From: Hofstenia miamia
Taxonomy: Eukaryota > Xenacoelomorpha > Acoela
NCBI GenBank assembly: GCA_004352715.1
Contig: SCFE01000088.1
Location: forward strand, 115,686 to 179,685
Direction of reading: 5' to 3'
DNA: 64,000 bases
Shown here: one piece after another, positions 35,884-49,559 of the stretch
Layout: each line of letters opens with the position of its first letter
Position numbering within the stretch: the stretch's first letter is position 1
Notes under the pieces: model-generated
Database searches by the model: none
Seen by the model: the letters and a program-made list of their open reading frames with translations, nothing else
What the model was told of the DNA's origin: nothing
Program-made: the position numbers and the translations under genes

Positions 35884-38297
35884 CAATCTCACTCTGATCT
35901 TCCTCCTCCCCGTAACTCTGGCTTTTCCGTATTGCTTGCCAATGCCCACAGTCTTGTATCTTTGAACCGTTGTCTCAGTTTTTACAATTTATTCTTGCTG
36001 TCTCCTGTTGACTTTATTTTCATCACTGAAACCTGGCTTGTTCCTGCCGTTGCTGACATATTCGACATAGCTGTAATCTCTGTTCCTGCTAAGCTGTCAG
36101 ATCACTCGTTCATCCGCTTCAATCTGTCTGTCAACTACTTCTCCATCTGCTAATCCGGCTGCTCCACAATATGCTCGATTTAACAGTGACTTTGTCACTT
36201 AATGCTGCTCTCTCATCTTCGCTCCCCGTGTTTTTAGTTTCCTTCTCAGTTGACGATGGGCTCACTTTTTTACATCAAGTTATTTCTTCTTATGTTTCTC
36301 GTCGGCGGAAAAATCGTGCTTCTCTTCCTTTCTATTTTTCCTCCCTTACTGTGCACTCCTTGAATAAATTAGAGTCTTACAAACGCCATTCTGGTGTACT
36401 ACTGCTTCTCCGAAGCTTGCTTCTCTCACAGAAGATGTTATTGATTTTATGGAACTTGACAACGTCTCTTTTCTCGTTCGGTTCTCTTCAAGACTCTTAT
36501 TCCTTTCTGCGTTCTCTTCATTCCAAGCCTGAGCTCCCCAATTTGAGATGGAATCTTCTCTCTGTTCACTCTGACCTGGAGAAAGCTGATCTGTTCAACG
36601 CGTATTTTGCCTCTCTTCTCTGTACCTGTCTCCATGTGCCCTGGTCCCCGCCTGCTGTCTCCCTGCTAATCCGACTTCGTGATATTGACTTCAGCGCCCA
36701 TGATATTTCTCTCATGCTTAAGTCTTGCAAGTTGTCTGGTCCTTGCTATCCTGACGGTGTCCCTTCCTTTGTAATTCATGAAACCTCCTCCACGCTTTCT
36801 ATCAATTTAAAGCATCTTTACCTCTTCATTTGCTCCTCTAAGTGCTATCCCGCCTGTTGGAAGACATCTTGGATTTCTCCGCTGTTAAAATCTAATCAGC
36901 TTCCCTCCTCGCAGGTCACGTCCTGCCGCCCAATAGCTATTCTATCTCGACTGTTTATCATCTTTGAACGCCTTGTTTTTCGTTATGTATTCCCAAAAAT
37001 TCGTCACCTCATCTCTTCTCAGCATGGCAACCTTCCTGGCCGCTCTACGATTATCAACCTGCTCACTCTGATCGAAAACTGCTACTTTCACTCTGATAGT
37101 AATGATCCTGGTTGTATTATCTTTCTTGACATCTCAAAAGCGTTTGATCGCCTCTCTCATTCCATCCTGCTTGACAAGTTACGTTTTGATGTGGATTTCA
37201 TCGAACTGTTCCAGTCTTTCCTGACCAATCGCCACCAGTGTGTCAAAATCAACTCGTCTATCTCTGCTCCTTTCCCCGTTACTAGTGGTCCCCTCAAGGC
37301 TCAGTGTTTGCTGTTTTTTCTTTCTCGTTGCCATTAACGACCTTCCTCATTCTGTTCTCAACTCGTCTCTTGCCTGTTGTATGCCGACGACACTGCGATT
37401 TTTGATTTTGGTTGGTATTTTGCTTCTAACATTTCTTCTGATCTTGAGCACTTGTCTACTTGGTCCTCTGTCAACCATCTTGATTTTAGCACTACCAAGA
37501 CATGTGGTATTTCCTTTTCTGTAGCTCCCCCTTCTGATTTGCCTCTACCTGTGAACTTTGCGTCTCATCACACTCATCTTGGAGTTCAACTTGCTGCAAA
37601 CTTAAATTGGACTGGAAATGTGTCTTTGCGTCTCCGCAAAGCTAATTCCTCCCTATTTGCCCTTTTCCGTAATGTTCCTTTAATACGTCGTCCGCTGTGA
37701 AACTCTCTTTGTTCAAGTCCATTCCTCGCGCCATTTTTCTATACGCATCTCCTTGTTGGTGGCCTTCTCGTGCTTTGTTCCACTCAATGGAACGTTTCCA
37801 GAAACGCGCTTTCAAATGGATTTCCCTTTGGCCTATAAAGATGCTCTGCTGAAATTCTCCACTCTCCCGCTGTCACTCTACTTCCATGCCTGTGATCTCC
37901 TCCCGTTCAATCGACTACTGACTCGCAAATTGGATCTTGATCCTTTTATATTTCATTAAGTTCTCTAATTCCTGCTGCATTCGCTCTGATGATGTTGTCA
38001 CCTTCTCCATTCGCCGTATGAAGAAACATCGCACCCTTCACTCGTTTTTCAATCGTGCTTGTACTGCTGCTAATTGCATCTTGTCTCTCAACCCTCCAAC
38101 AGCGATTGATTTCTTTTCTCCACCACCGAGCTTCAAGAAATCTTTGATGGCTTTCCTCTTTGCTGAGCCCTTCTCCAACTTCGCTTACTCTTCAATTTGC
38201 TCCTATTTCATCTCCTGTGACTGTCCTCGCTGCCGTAAAACTTGACTTGTTTTTATTTTTTTTGTTGTGTATGCCTTCAGCGGCTAAATAAAGTCAT

Positions 38298-38298
<1 letters not shown>

Positions 38299-38346
<48 letters not shown>

Positions 38347-38356
38347 CATTATTACA
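38299..38356. repeat. (ATT)n microsatellite, LINE 3' tail
   Basis: Long ATT run directly after the AATAAA-containing end of the LINE. Confidence 0.95.
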
Positions 38357-39520
38357 AAATGCTACTCCTTCATGGATTTCTAAATAATTTTATTTATTTT
38401 CATAGCATTATTTACTTATTCGCTGCTATAGTTTAAAAATTTATGAATTGTTTTTTATTTTTACATTTTTAGTATTATTTTTTTTAATTTATTCCATAAC
38501 AAATTCAAAAATACAAAAAATTAAATAAAAAATTTAGAAACTATAAATTAATTTTTTCATTCCATAAACTTTGAAGATTTATCTAATTTCAACATTCTGA
38601 ACAATTTTCTAGCTTCTAAAATATATATATTTAAAGAATGGTAGTATTATAAATGCAAAAAATAGACACATTAAAACTGAATTTTAAAGGAATTTTTTAA
38701 ATTACAGTGCCCAAACAAACTCATTATCTTTCATACATATATATATATATTGATAATGAACTTTGATTGTTTAAAATACTTTCATACACTACATGTATAA
38801 TGTGATTTTGCACTTTTAAAGCAATGTCTAAATTTGTTGCATGTCAAAATATATTGACATATATGCATGATAAAACTATTAATGCAGTCATGTAAGTTAT
38901 GCTAAACATTTTCCGCAACAATATTTAAAAATGTACTCCTACAAATTATGAAAAAAATGTTTTCCAAAGATTAAGTTAACGTTTATTCAGAACTGTCAAA
39001 ATATATTGACAACAAAGTTTATTTTTAACATTTTCTCTACAGAATGCAATTAATCATCATTTCTTTAAATTTTTCATACCATTTTTAATAGTGATCTCAG
39101 AAATTTTTTTATCAAATTGTTTATAATAATATAGGCTATGTCTGTCAAAATATCCTGACATTACAAATAAGGATGTGTGTTATTTAATCATACAGAATTT
39201 ACTGTTGTATTAATTTAAAATATCTCTGAATAGAAAAGACTTTTTGAAGGAAAAATTAATTTTAAAAAAATTCATTGAATTATTATACTCTCCCCTTAAA
39301 ATAAGCGTTTTAAACTATTTCGTATATTTAGTGAATACCCTACTTTGTAGCGTGAACTTATTGGCTATCCCTTCTCTGTAGAAGTTAACATTTTTAGTAA
39401 CATCAATTTTGCAACATATCTCATATATCAAATATTGTAATGGGCTTACTATTACATTAAAAATATAATTGTAATTGTTTTGCTGATTTTTTTTATTGTC
39501 AGTGAAATTTGTGGATTACG
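38357..39520. other. no gene; three spaced copies of TGTCAAAATATATTGACA
   Basis: AT-rich. The near-palindrome TGTCAAAATATATTGACA occurs at 38842 and 38994, with a variant at 39143, about 150 bp apart; the surrounding sequence is not repeated. A short TA run lies near 38738. Confidence 0.5.
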
Positions 39521-39522
39521 TA

Positions 39523-41224
39523 CGATAAAACTTCGAATATAATGCGCACTTTTTTACTCAAAAATTTATTGAAAATTAGGGGGTGCGCATTATACATAGG
39601 AAGAAATTTTTGAGAAAAAGTTGATGTAATAAAAAAATTTATTTACAAGGTAGGTTTCAATAGTGTCAGATAAGGGATCGGCTAAACCACAATTTCATCA
39701 TCACTGCCTAAATCATTCATAAAATTGTCCATTGAGTTATCTAAAGCATAGTCATCATGATAGTAAATGTTATCAGCATCAATAGTGTCAGGTAAGGGAT
39801 CGGCTTCTTCTGCATCGAAAATGGCATCATCTTCTGTGCCATCGAGGGCATTTGAAATGCAGCATTTGAGAAATCCTCGTTTGATATCAGGATCGAGGTC
39901 TTTCCAAACTTTAAGGATCCACTCTGTGCGCATCCGACCTCTTTTTGTGTAGGTGTGCTCCCCATCAAACAGTCATGTGCTCCACAAACGTCTGAGAGCA
40001 TCTTTGACAGGTTTATTTACTGTCACATAAAGAGGTTGAAGCATTTTCGTCATTCCACCGGGAATAATGGCCAGATCAGTGCGGTCATTGGAAATGTAAT
40101 TTTTAACAGACTCCATTCGATGACAACGAAATGCATCAAGGACTAGAAGAGATGATTTTCTGCGGAGGCCTTTCGGTCGCTTTATCCATACAGTTTTGAG
40201 CTAGTCTATTGTGAGTGCCTCATCCATCCAACCTTTAGGGTAAACACGCACATGGACACCAGCGGGAAAGTCCACATTCTTTGGCAACGTCTTGCGTTTA
40301 TAGATAATGTAGGAGTCGAGTTTACCACCATAAGCCTTGCAGAATAGAATGACGGAGAAACTGGACTTCTCATGTCCAGTTGTACAAATCGACACTGAGC
40401 TGGCACCTTTAATATCGAGCGTTCGGTCATACAGATTGTCAAATGTAAGTGGTGTTTGGTCAGCATTGCCAATTAAGGAGAGGTCATAGGCATGCTGTTT
40501 TCGCAATTTGATGATGAATATCTGGAATTCCAACAGTCTGGCTTCGAAGTCGGCGGCGAACTGAGAGGTTGTTTCTCTTCATGAAGCGGTCGCCCCATCC
40601 ACGTGAAGCTTTGAAACCGACCATAACAGGTATTGTCTGTGACAGCTGAACAGCTTTAACACTCACTTCTGAGATTGTAACATCTCCACCTTGTCGCCTA
40701 TCAGTCACCCATTCGAGCAAACGGTCTTCAAGTTGTAGATACTGAGCTGAACGACCACGGTTACACTTTTTACTACGAAGCATTTTCTTTAGCTTTTCCT
40801 TTTGCTGTTTCCAAAGTCGTACATTTGATTCTGGTATGTCGAATTCACGTGATTTTGTTCTATTACCATGAACTTCAGCGTAAGCAATAAGTTTCAATTT
40901 CTCTGAACCTGTGTATGCAGAACTAGGCATTGTGATAATAAACACTGATTTTAACTGTATGGCTATTTTTATCAACATTATAATTGCGCCATCGGTAGTT
41001 AACACAACTGACAGAATTGCAATTGATTTAATCTACCTACCTATTAGCGTGTGTGAGTGGGTGAACTATCGATTTGCAATTACAACTGATTTTAAGCTAA
41101 ACTTACGTATATAAAGAATTGGGGGTGCGCATTATACATAGGTCTACAATTTTATGCATTACGCAACAACTTAAAAGTTAGGGTGCGCATTACACAGGGG
41201 CACAGTATATTCGAAGTTTTGCGG
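39523..41224 (-). mobile_element. pogo/Tigger-like DNA transposon, inactive
   Basis: TA on both sides (39521-39522 and 41225-41226). TIRs: left CGATAAAACTTCGAATATA, inverted right CCGCAAAACTTCGAATATA. Subterminal copies of gtgcgcattatacatagg occur at both ends (about 39579 and 41126), with inverted variants at about 39540 and 41182, probably transposase-binding sites. It contains one broken transposase on the minus strand. Length about 1.7 kb. Confidence 0.88.
39682..40926 (-). pseudogene. pogo-family transposase with CENP-B-like domain, broken
   Basis: Starts MPSSAYTGSEKLKLIAYAEV near 40926, a Psq-like helix-turn-helix, followed by a CENP-B/Tc5-type domain (LEDRLLEWV, GWGDRFMKRNNLSVRRR). 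A frameshift lies near 40550. The DDE domain follows: IGNADQTPLTFD (first Asp, about 40460), an amber codon at 40203, SSLLVLDAFRCH (second Asp, about 40150), IPGGMTKMLQPL, then an opal codon near 39976 and the acidic C-terminus to 39682. Where pogo and Tigger transposases have QPLD (third Asp) this copy encodes QPLY at about 40032. One frameshift, two stops and a lost catalytic residue make it inactive. Confidence 0.88.
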
Positions 41225-41578
41225 TATTTCAAATTTTCAATCACTTTTCAGAGTTTTAATAGCCATGAGGCATTAATATATCCTGATTCTCCTGCAAAAA
41301 TGATTTTTTAAATTTCTCTCTCATTTCGCAGTTAGTTTTACTAGTTTATGAGCCGCATTTTATTGAAAATTTTATATTTTAAAATATTCGGAAAGCAAAT
41401 TGCACAAATCGAAGCAGGAATTTTATTGATTTGCTTGTAAGATACATAATAATGAAATATTTTAGCATGGCACAAAACGCTTATGCATGAATCATTCTCT
41501 CATTATTTTTCAAATGTTGTTTATCCTTCGAAGTTTATGTCCATTCTAAAATCCTTATTTGTTTTATTTAAATTATCA

Positions 41579-41716
<138 letters not shown>

Positions 41717-44700
41717 TACTAAATCATTTAACGTTTTAATGTAAAAATTCTATTTTATGAAAAGGTAGATTATTCGTTTTCATTATTCAGATGGTTTTGT
41801 TAAATCATTTGTGAAAAATTTACTTATATTTAAAAAACTCATTAAACTCAAAATGTTATATTGAAAAGTTTTAATGAAATTAGCTTATTTAGCATTCATA
41901 CGTTTTCAATGTAGCTACTAAAAATTTTTTAAATCGTTATTTTTAATCTATATTTTCATTTACTTTTAGTTTATAAGTTTAGATTAAAATCCATGTTGTA
42001 GCATTCAACCATTTGAAGTATTTACTCGTAATCATAGAGCCTTACTAACCTGAAATGTAGTGTTTAAATATTAGGCATGGGCCTTGACACGCTTGTTAAT
42101 TATTTCTTAATGTAATCATATCCCTCATAGGACGAACATCATCAACCGAGTGCCGTCAGTTGGGATCGAATTTGAAAGCGTTACAATTTTGTACCTAGTG
42201 TTTTATTGTACATCTCATGGTTAACAAACCTTTTGTGTAAACATTACATCGCGAATTTTGCTCATAAATTTAAATATGAATATCTATTTGATTGTCTTGC
42301 ATGGCAATTAATGTTTTGTTCACTTTACGAGTAAGACTGCTACGCAAGAGCTAGTTTATTTTGAACAATAGTTTGTCAACGTAGACTAGTGGTCGACGGT
42401 AGAAATTCCTACTCTTTTACTGACTTTATTAGGCAGAATTTTGAAGTTGATTTTAAAGATTTATTTGAAGTTAACGGTATCTTGAAGCCGTCAGGTTAAC
42501 AGAGTGACCCTACACATTTATATTTAGGCAACTGAGGTTTAAGTATTTTACTTAAGTATTTTAATTGTAAAAATAGTACTGTTCAAATATGAATTTCGAA
42601 CTTTTCTTTTAAGTGAAGTTACTCAAAAACACACTTTAAGACGTTGCGTACTGTTAAAAATTTGATTTTGCTTTAATAACAATGCCATAAAAACGAAAAA
42701 AGTTTAATTTTGTATTCTTGATTTTTTTTCCAATTTTTATTGGCGTTGTGCCAAATATCGTTATTCAGCCCTGTGTGCACCTCGCTAATGCCTGCAGGCG
42801 GTTAGGACGACGCTTTTATTTCATAAACCATTCAACGTGAAGCAATGTGTATGGTTTTTTGCATTTGTTCTTGTAAAAACTTATCGCGTCAGTCACATGA
42901 TGCAAAATTTATGTTGTTACGCCCCATTTTTAACATTAATCGTGAAAGGCTTTTTAGCAATCGCCGTACTATACTTTTAGAGCCCATTTAATAAACTTTA
43001 CATGTTTCCCATGAAATCCTCTCATCTTTTGTTCCCACCATTATTAAGTATTGAGAAAGTTTGAATTTAAATTTGGAGATAAAGTTCTTCAACTTGAGTC
43101 GAATCAAATATTTTTCGCCTTCTCTCATTGATGTGCGGTTGTTGCAACGATGGAATTTCAACACTCAACACAAAAGAGAGATGTTTGAACATGATTCGCG
43201 AATGATGAAAGTGAAAACAAGATGTATCATTCTTAGACATCCCCGTTCCCAAATATCTTCAATTAATATTCTCAATAAAATAAGCATCAGTGTTTTGAAA
43301 GACAATGCTTAATAAATATTTTATATTTGTAATTCGAAGAATTGCCGTCGAACACTTATGCAGCCGTACCAGTCTTACTTGTATGAATAAGGCTTTGTTC
43401 ATTATTGTGCTGTAGCTCGAAGCTGTCAAGGTAGGTATTTTTATATTTGTATTAGTTAAGTTTCATCTACCCTAGCTTTTCAATTACCACGAAAATGTTT
43501 TAAAATTTCATATTTATTAAAATTTTGGAGTTCAATTTTTATGCTAATTTGTTATGTTTTTGTTTTTGTTTAGATCTCTTCATTTCGTAAAGACTAAAAG
43601 AACTCTTTTCCTTCGTTTAACTTTAAATGCATTTGTCATTGTTTTCAATTTGCTGTTCTGAAATATATCTTAACTTGTAAATCCCATGTTGAAAGCGTTG
43701 TTGTATAACGACTTGAATTAAATGGGCGTCCTAATTTTCTGCATTTTATAAAAGCATTTTCAGCACACTATCACGCAATTGGAAACAGCTTTCTTTGCTT
43801 ATTTTAAAATATTAAAAGATCGAAATTAAGAATAAGGTTGATCAATCTCAGAACTTCAATAAATTATAAATATTAAAGGCCCTTCAACAAAATGAAAAGG
43901 AAAATTCTGTAAAAGCATTCGTATTTTACGGGTGATTATAAAAACACTTTAGTACAGGCTATTAGGAATTTTTAAACGCATTGTGAATTAAATAGAATTG
44001 GTTTTACATCGGATGAACTTTAATATTTTTAACCAAATTCCTTGTTTAAATTTATTCTTTAATGAATGTCTTTCAAGAGAACTCAATTAACCTACATTGG
44101 CTATAACGAAAAAATAATTTCGCAATCTAAAAAACCATACAATTTTTCCAAAATCAAGTTGTTTTTCGAGTTCCATAAGTGTTTCTCTATGCGCAAAGCT
44201 GCTAGTGTAGCACATGACTAGGAAAATTACTCCCGCCAGAGTTGGAATTAGGCCGGTTTTTTAGGTCCAAGCCCGTCCAAATTATTTTTCTTTTACTTCG
44301 CTGATAGTGCCTTTTGCCTCAGAGTCCCATAAGCACTACACTATGAATTTGATAGGATTATTCAAATTGCATTGTTAACCTTAATGAAATACACGAGTCA
44401 TACAGAGCCGTAAGTCTGGGGTTACGGAGTTCAACCCTTCCTGGTGCAAATGTGAGCCCCTCCTGAAAATTATTGCATTTGGCTACTAAATAGTATTGAA
44501 TGGGCATTTTCACAAATGTTATTAATCAAACAAAAATTTTCTAAATTTGTGCATAGATTCACTTTAAATTGCTTAGAATTTTTTTTAATTTTTGTTGTTT
44601 TCTTAGAATTGTTAAACGCTTTCATCTCACAAATTAATGAAATTTCAAAATTCAGAATGTACAATGTAAATGAAGTGTGCGCGCGCTTTTATACATTAAA

Positions 44701-46379
44701 GTGCTTCTATTTTAATATTTAGCTTAGACTTTCATGAAAAACAAAAACTTTGTCATTATATTGTAATGTTTAGTGAGATTATGCAGATTATTGGCATAAC
44801 CGACAATGATTTATCAATGTTTGGTTTCCAGAAGTTATTAACCGGGCATGGCAAAACTAGCTGCCAATTTTGCATTGAAACCTATTATTGCTATTGGCCG
44901 TTTGCATGTAAACACACCTTAAAGAAGTACAATAGCATTTATATTGTGCTACTCTTTCATCCGAACATTTCTTAAAAATTAATTATATATGAAAGTGAAA
45001 TTTAAGTTTATTTTAATTTGTATATCTATTACACGTTCTACAAAACTACTGTGGTTCACTAAAAAAATGGACAAGTTTTTACACGAATTTCCTTTAAAAT
45101 GTTGATAATTTCTTTTACTATAACAATTTATGTAATTTTTTAAGAAAATATTTTCCTGCACATCCAAACAATACGATCTTTAAATGTGTGCCCGCAATCT
45201 CAGTTAGCCTTAATTCCAGAAGGCTAAAAAATTGATATTTAGAGTCATTATAATAATAGAACTATTTTTTGAAGCTAACCTCTTTAAAATATTGCAACCC
45301 TCTGCTGAGGACTATGTTTACGGCCAAGGTATCGTATATGTCACGTTTCATAAGTTCTTCCTACTTCCACCACTAATTTAGTAATATAAATATTTTATAA
45401 CTAATTACTAGGATTGGAATCGCACTTTTCATCATTTAGAGAACATATCATTTCTTATATGTTCAATTACTAAATTCTCTGCCAACTAATACCAACTTAC
45501 CTCAGCACAACGTAATTTGGAGTTTTCATAAACGCTCTTTGCTTGTAGCAGACAAAATTTAGATGCTAGAAGTATTGCACCAGCAAACAATGCAGGGCTG
45601 ATTAAATTTGAAAACAATGCTTTTTGTCATTTGCAAAGTTTCAGTTTTCAAGTGAGTTTTCTTTTATTTCAAATATCGATTAAAACTTTAACAAATTGCT
45701 ATGTCGAAATTCCGGCCCAACTAAATTCCAATTATGCTCCCTGCCATAGGTTATCATGCGGCCCTCCGAGAACTTTTATGAATCCCAACTTCTATGCAGA
45801 TACTTCGTTACTGATTCAGTTCTACACAAAATATAAGTTGCATAGTAGTTCAAAAATTATTTCTCTTGAAAATCTTTCTTTGGGTTCCATTGAATTTACG
45901 TATAATATTCATCATATTTGTCCATAATTTGGAGAGGGTTGTTCACAATTATTGCTCATATTAGGAAAATTCCGTCCCTGGCAATTTGTAAGCAATAACG
46001 GGCTGTCCACTATAACCGGGGTTCCTGTAATAATTTCAACCATGGCAGCAATAATCGAAATACATAAGCACTATAAAATATAAATTAAGTAGATTAAACC
46101 AGGAATATTTCACAAAATTTCATTTCAGTCAATTAGGCATTTATAGGTCTAAAACCGCCTTTAACCCTTTCGAGTCTGTGACGATAGATGTCTTACCAGT
46201 TTATGCTGATATGTGCTGATGAGAGCTTTGTTTTGATACTTTTTTAAATCCTCCATTTTATCCAGATCTTGAATGTTGTGAAATTGGATGTAGTGCACAT
46301 TCAGAAACCGTTTGTTTTAGGAAGCATCACGATTTAGTGTTAGTTAATGCTAATTAACCTTAATAAGAACATGCAGATA
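41717..46379. other. no gene recognised; possible untranslated exon at 42131
   Basis: No coding region identified in this 4.6-kb stretch. An acceptor-like atatccctcatag ends at 42130 and is followed by a GC-richer 50-base segment open as DEHHQPSAVSWDRI before a stop. It may be a distal untranslated exon of CPSF6 or chance. At 46162 TTAA is followed by CCCTTTCGAGTCTGTGACG, like a piggyBac end, but no partner end was seen. The ORFs at 43061-43312 (both strands) match nothing I know. Confidence 0.4.
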
Positions 46380-47380
46380 TATTTCGACTTACAATTCATC
46401 GTCAGTTTTACAAATTATTCCCTCTAAATTTACAAGATTTTACAATAATAATGTTTTAAATTTTAAAAAGTGGCAAGTTTAATTTATAAATATAGTCTTC
46501 TTTTGTGTTCAAACTTGGTTGCAAGGATTTTATAAAAATACTCTCCATAATTTTTAAATTTCTTGATGTCTGATGTAATATGTTTGTTTCAACATTTAGT
46601 CCGCACTTAATTAGATGATTAGATATATTAGAACTGGTCTCATATTCATTCTTCTTTAATTATAATATCCAAATAATTTCTATATAAAACATCTTTTAGA
46701 TCAGTAAATAATATATTTGAATAACTTAGGTGACTCATTATAAATGAATGGAAAAATTGAATTATTGCACAGGCAGGTAGTTGTTTTACTATCATTGACA
46801 CTTCTTATACCTATTGTCAATTTTCGCATTATTGCATTAATGTGTGTTTCAAAATTTAGCTTCGAATAAAAAATTACTCCTAAATATTTGAAATTGTCTA
46901 CAGTTGGAACCTTAACATTATTAAGATTAAGAGTTAATACTGATACATCATAATTTGTCGTAGAGGGCTGCAAAATACAAAATTCTGTTTTACTTTCATT
47001 TATAAGTAACTTATGCATGTTAAAGTACGTTGTCAAATTGTTGCAATTATTTGCTACAGATTCAATTGCTAAATGCATAGATTTATTATCGTTGAATATA
47101 CAGCTATCATCGGCATATTGAATTAAATTGCAATCAGTTATCGTATGCATATCGTTTACATATATACTGAAAAGAAGAGGACCTAAAATTGTCCCCTGAG
47201 GGACACCATTGTTGACGGGTAGCCAATCCGAAAATACATCATTTACTTTAACTCTGTGGAATCTGTTTCAAATAACTAGTTATTAAATTTCTGCTAAAAT
47301 CCCATACAGGATAATTTTTTATTAGTATGCTATGATCAATAGAATCAAAAGCTTTAGAAAGATCTAAGCAAGCAATAGCT

Positions 47381-49147
47381 ACGAATTTATTTGCATCCAG
47401 TGATGATCTCCATTTTTCTGTAGCATTTAATAGAGCATCGGTAATTGAAAAATGTTTACGAAATTCAAATTGAGTGTTTGATAGTAGGTTGTACCTATTG
47501 AGATACTCCGTTATTTGGTTATGTAATATTCGCTCGAATACTTTGCTTTTTGCTGAAGTAATTGAAATTGGTCGATAATTTTTGGCATGACACGGATCGT
47601 TTTTCTTAGATAGGCGTAATGTAAGCAAGTAATTACTTTTAATGCATTCATTAAATATATAATTTAGAGGACTCGCTATAATACCTGCAGTGATTTTAAG
47701 TGCCCAAGAAGGAATTATAGAATGTAGCAAAATTACTATGAATTTGAGAACTTTTAAAATTCCTAAATGCGATATTCTTTTTACGAATAAATTCTTTACA
47801 AGTTTCGGTTAACCAAGGCTTATTTTGTGGATATTTGAGTTGCTTTTCGTAATTGAATTAATCATGATTTTCTTTTCTGAGCAAAATTTGTTGAGATAAA
47901 ATTCAAAAATTTCTAAAAAATTTATCAACATTGTAGTTGAAACCAATTTTCTGAAGAGAGTGCCGATTTAAAATTATTTGTTATCGGTAGTCTTTTTACG
48001 GGTTTTTATCCACTTAATAAAATTCTAAGTAGAATAATTACGTGTAGAAAACTCATCAGATGTAATGCAGTGATCAGAAAAAGGACATTCGGATGAATAA
48101 AAATTGTAACATGCATTATTTGATTCAGAAAGCACAATGTAATCAATGTGGTGCTCGATGAAGTAATTCTAGTCGGCAATGTTTCATTAGTCAATTTTAA
48201 ATTGAAAGTATTTAAGAGTAGGTCAATCTTGGACTGTTCATTAGTGTTAAAATAATTTAGGTTCCAGTCTCCAAGTAGCATTAAATATTTATTTTCAGAA
48301 CAAGCTAAAGATAATTCATCTTCTAATTGCTCAATGAACTGATTAGTAAATTTCTTGTTAGGACAGTAAGCTACATTTAACAACTGCTTTTTAAAATTCG
48401 AATTTTTGATTGGATTATTAATTTCTACCCATAGAATTTCAAAATTTGTCGCTAGATTGCTTTTGATATCGTTGCGTTGCTGAGGATTAAACGATTTTGG
48501 TATTAGAAATAGAATACCCCCACTCTTTGTTTTATGTAGTGGATTGTTGATGAATCTGTCTCTCCTGAATACCGTATATGAGTCGTTTTTAAAAGACCAT
48601 ATGTTATAACCAAGTTTTCGAAATTGCATTTTTAAAACTTGAAATATATTGTTTAAATTCAACATTTTGCTGCTAAGATTCTGAAAGTTCAAATGTACAT
48701 AGTTAACAGAGTTTTTCCTAAGATTCAGCTTTTGAAAACAAGATTCATGAGGTTACGAATTTATTTGCATCCAGTGATGATCTCCATTTTTCTGTAGCAT
48801 TTAATAGAGCATCGGTAATTGAAAAATGTTTACGAAATTCAAATTGAGTGTTTGATAGTAGGTTGTACCTATTGAGATACTCCGTTATTTGGTTATGTAA
48901 TATTCGCTCGAATACTTTGCTTTTTGCTGAAGTAATTGAAATTGGTCGATAATTTTTGGCATGACACGGATCGTTTTTCTTAGATAGGCGTAATGTAAGC
49001 AAGTAATTACTTTTAATGCATTCATTAAATATATAATTTAGAGGACTCGCTATAATACCTGCAGTGATTTTAAGTGCCCAAGAAGGAATTATAGAATGTA
49101 GCAAAATTACTATGAATTTGAGAACTTTTAAAATTCCTAAATGCGAT
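47381..49147. repeat. 393-bp duplicated RT segment next to a single N (49148), likely assembly artefact
   Basis: 47381-47773 and 48755-49147 appear identical. The second copy sits out of order between endonuclease and ORF1 of the LINE and stops exactly at the lone N. This fits a misplaced contig end better than a true duplication. Confidence 0.8.
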
Positions 49148-49559
49148 NCCGTATACAGTTAGTAAGAAAAAGTATATAATCGCTGTTATTAATTTCTTTT
49201 TAAAGTTGATAATGAATGATTGATTGATTGAGATAAAGAATCGACTACTTTTACTATGAATGGATGGATTATAAACATGAAGATAGAAAAGCGATGGCAA
49301 AAGTAAATTAGTTTCATAGGTGTTAAGGGTAGCAATGAGATAAATAAAGGCAAATAGATACATTTTAGCAGTGAAAATTAATTAGAGTTTACGGTTATAG
49401 TAATTTTTCCTTAGCCTGGGCGTTTGCAGACAAAAATAAAATAATTTATACGACATGGTTAAAGTAAAAGTTTCTTAGCTGTGGAAATAGGTAGCGTGTG
49501 GTGGGCATCAAAGATGGCGGCGGCGACCTCTGAGTTTGATTAATTAGTGTTGGTTGATT

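Larger units (their letters stand above)
35196..38356 (+). mobile_element. LINE with (ATT)n tail (family C), near full-length but internally deleted
   Basis: ORF1 lies at 35209-35883. ORF2 remains: LLANAHSLVSL and FIFITETWLVP at about 35932-36040 start an APE endonuclease, but LSDHSFIRFN follows only about 25 residues later, so most of the domain is deleted. RT: SCRPIAILSRLFIIFERLV, SSQHGNLPGRSTI, IIFLDISKAFDRLSHSILL (catalytic Asp) at about 36910-37180; a frameshift comes near 37310; then CCMPTT/YADDTAIFDFG at about 37377-37410 and HLGVQL. The C-terminus runs to about 38240 and ends AATAAA (38286) then (ATT)n. The reading frame is open over 388 codons at 36171-37337, so decay is recent compared with other LINEs here. 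Confidence 0.85.
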
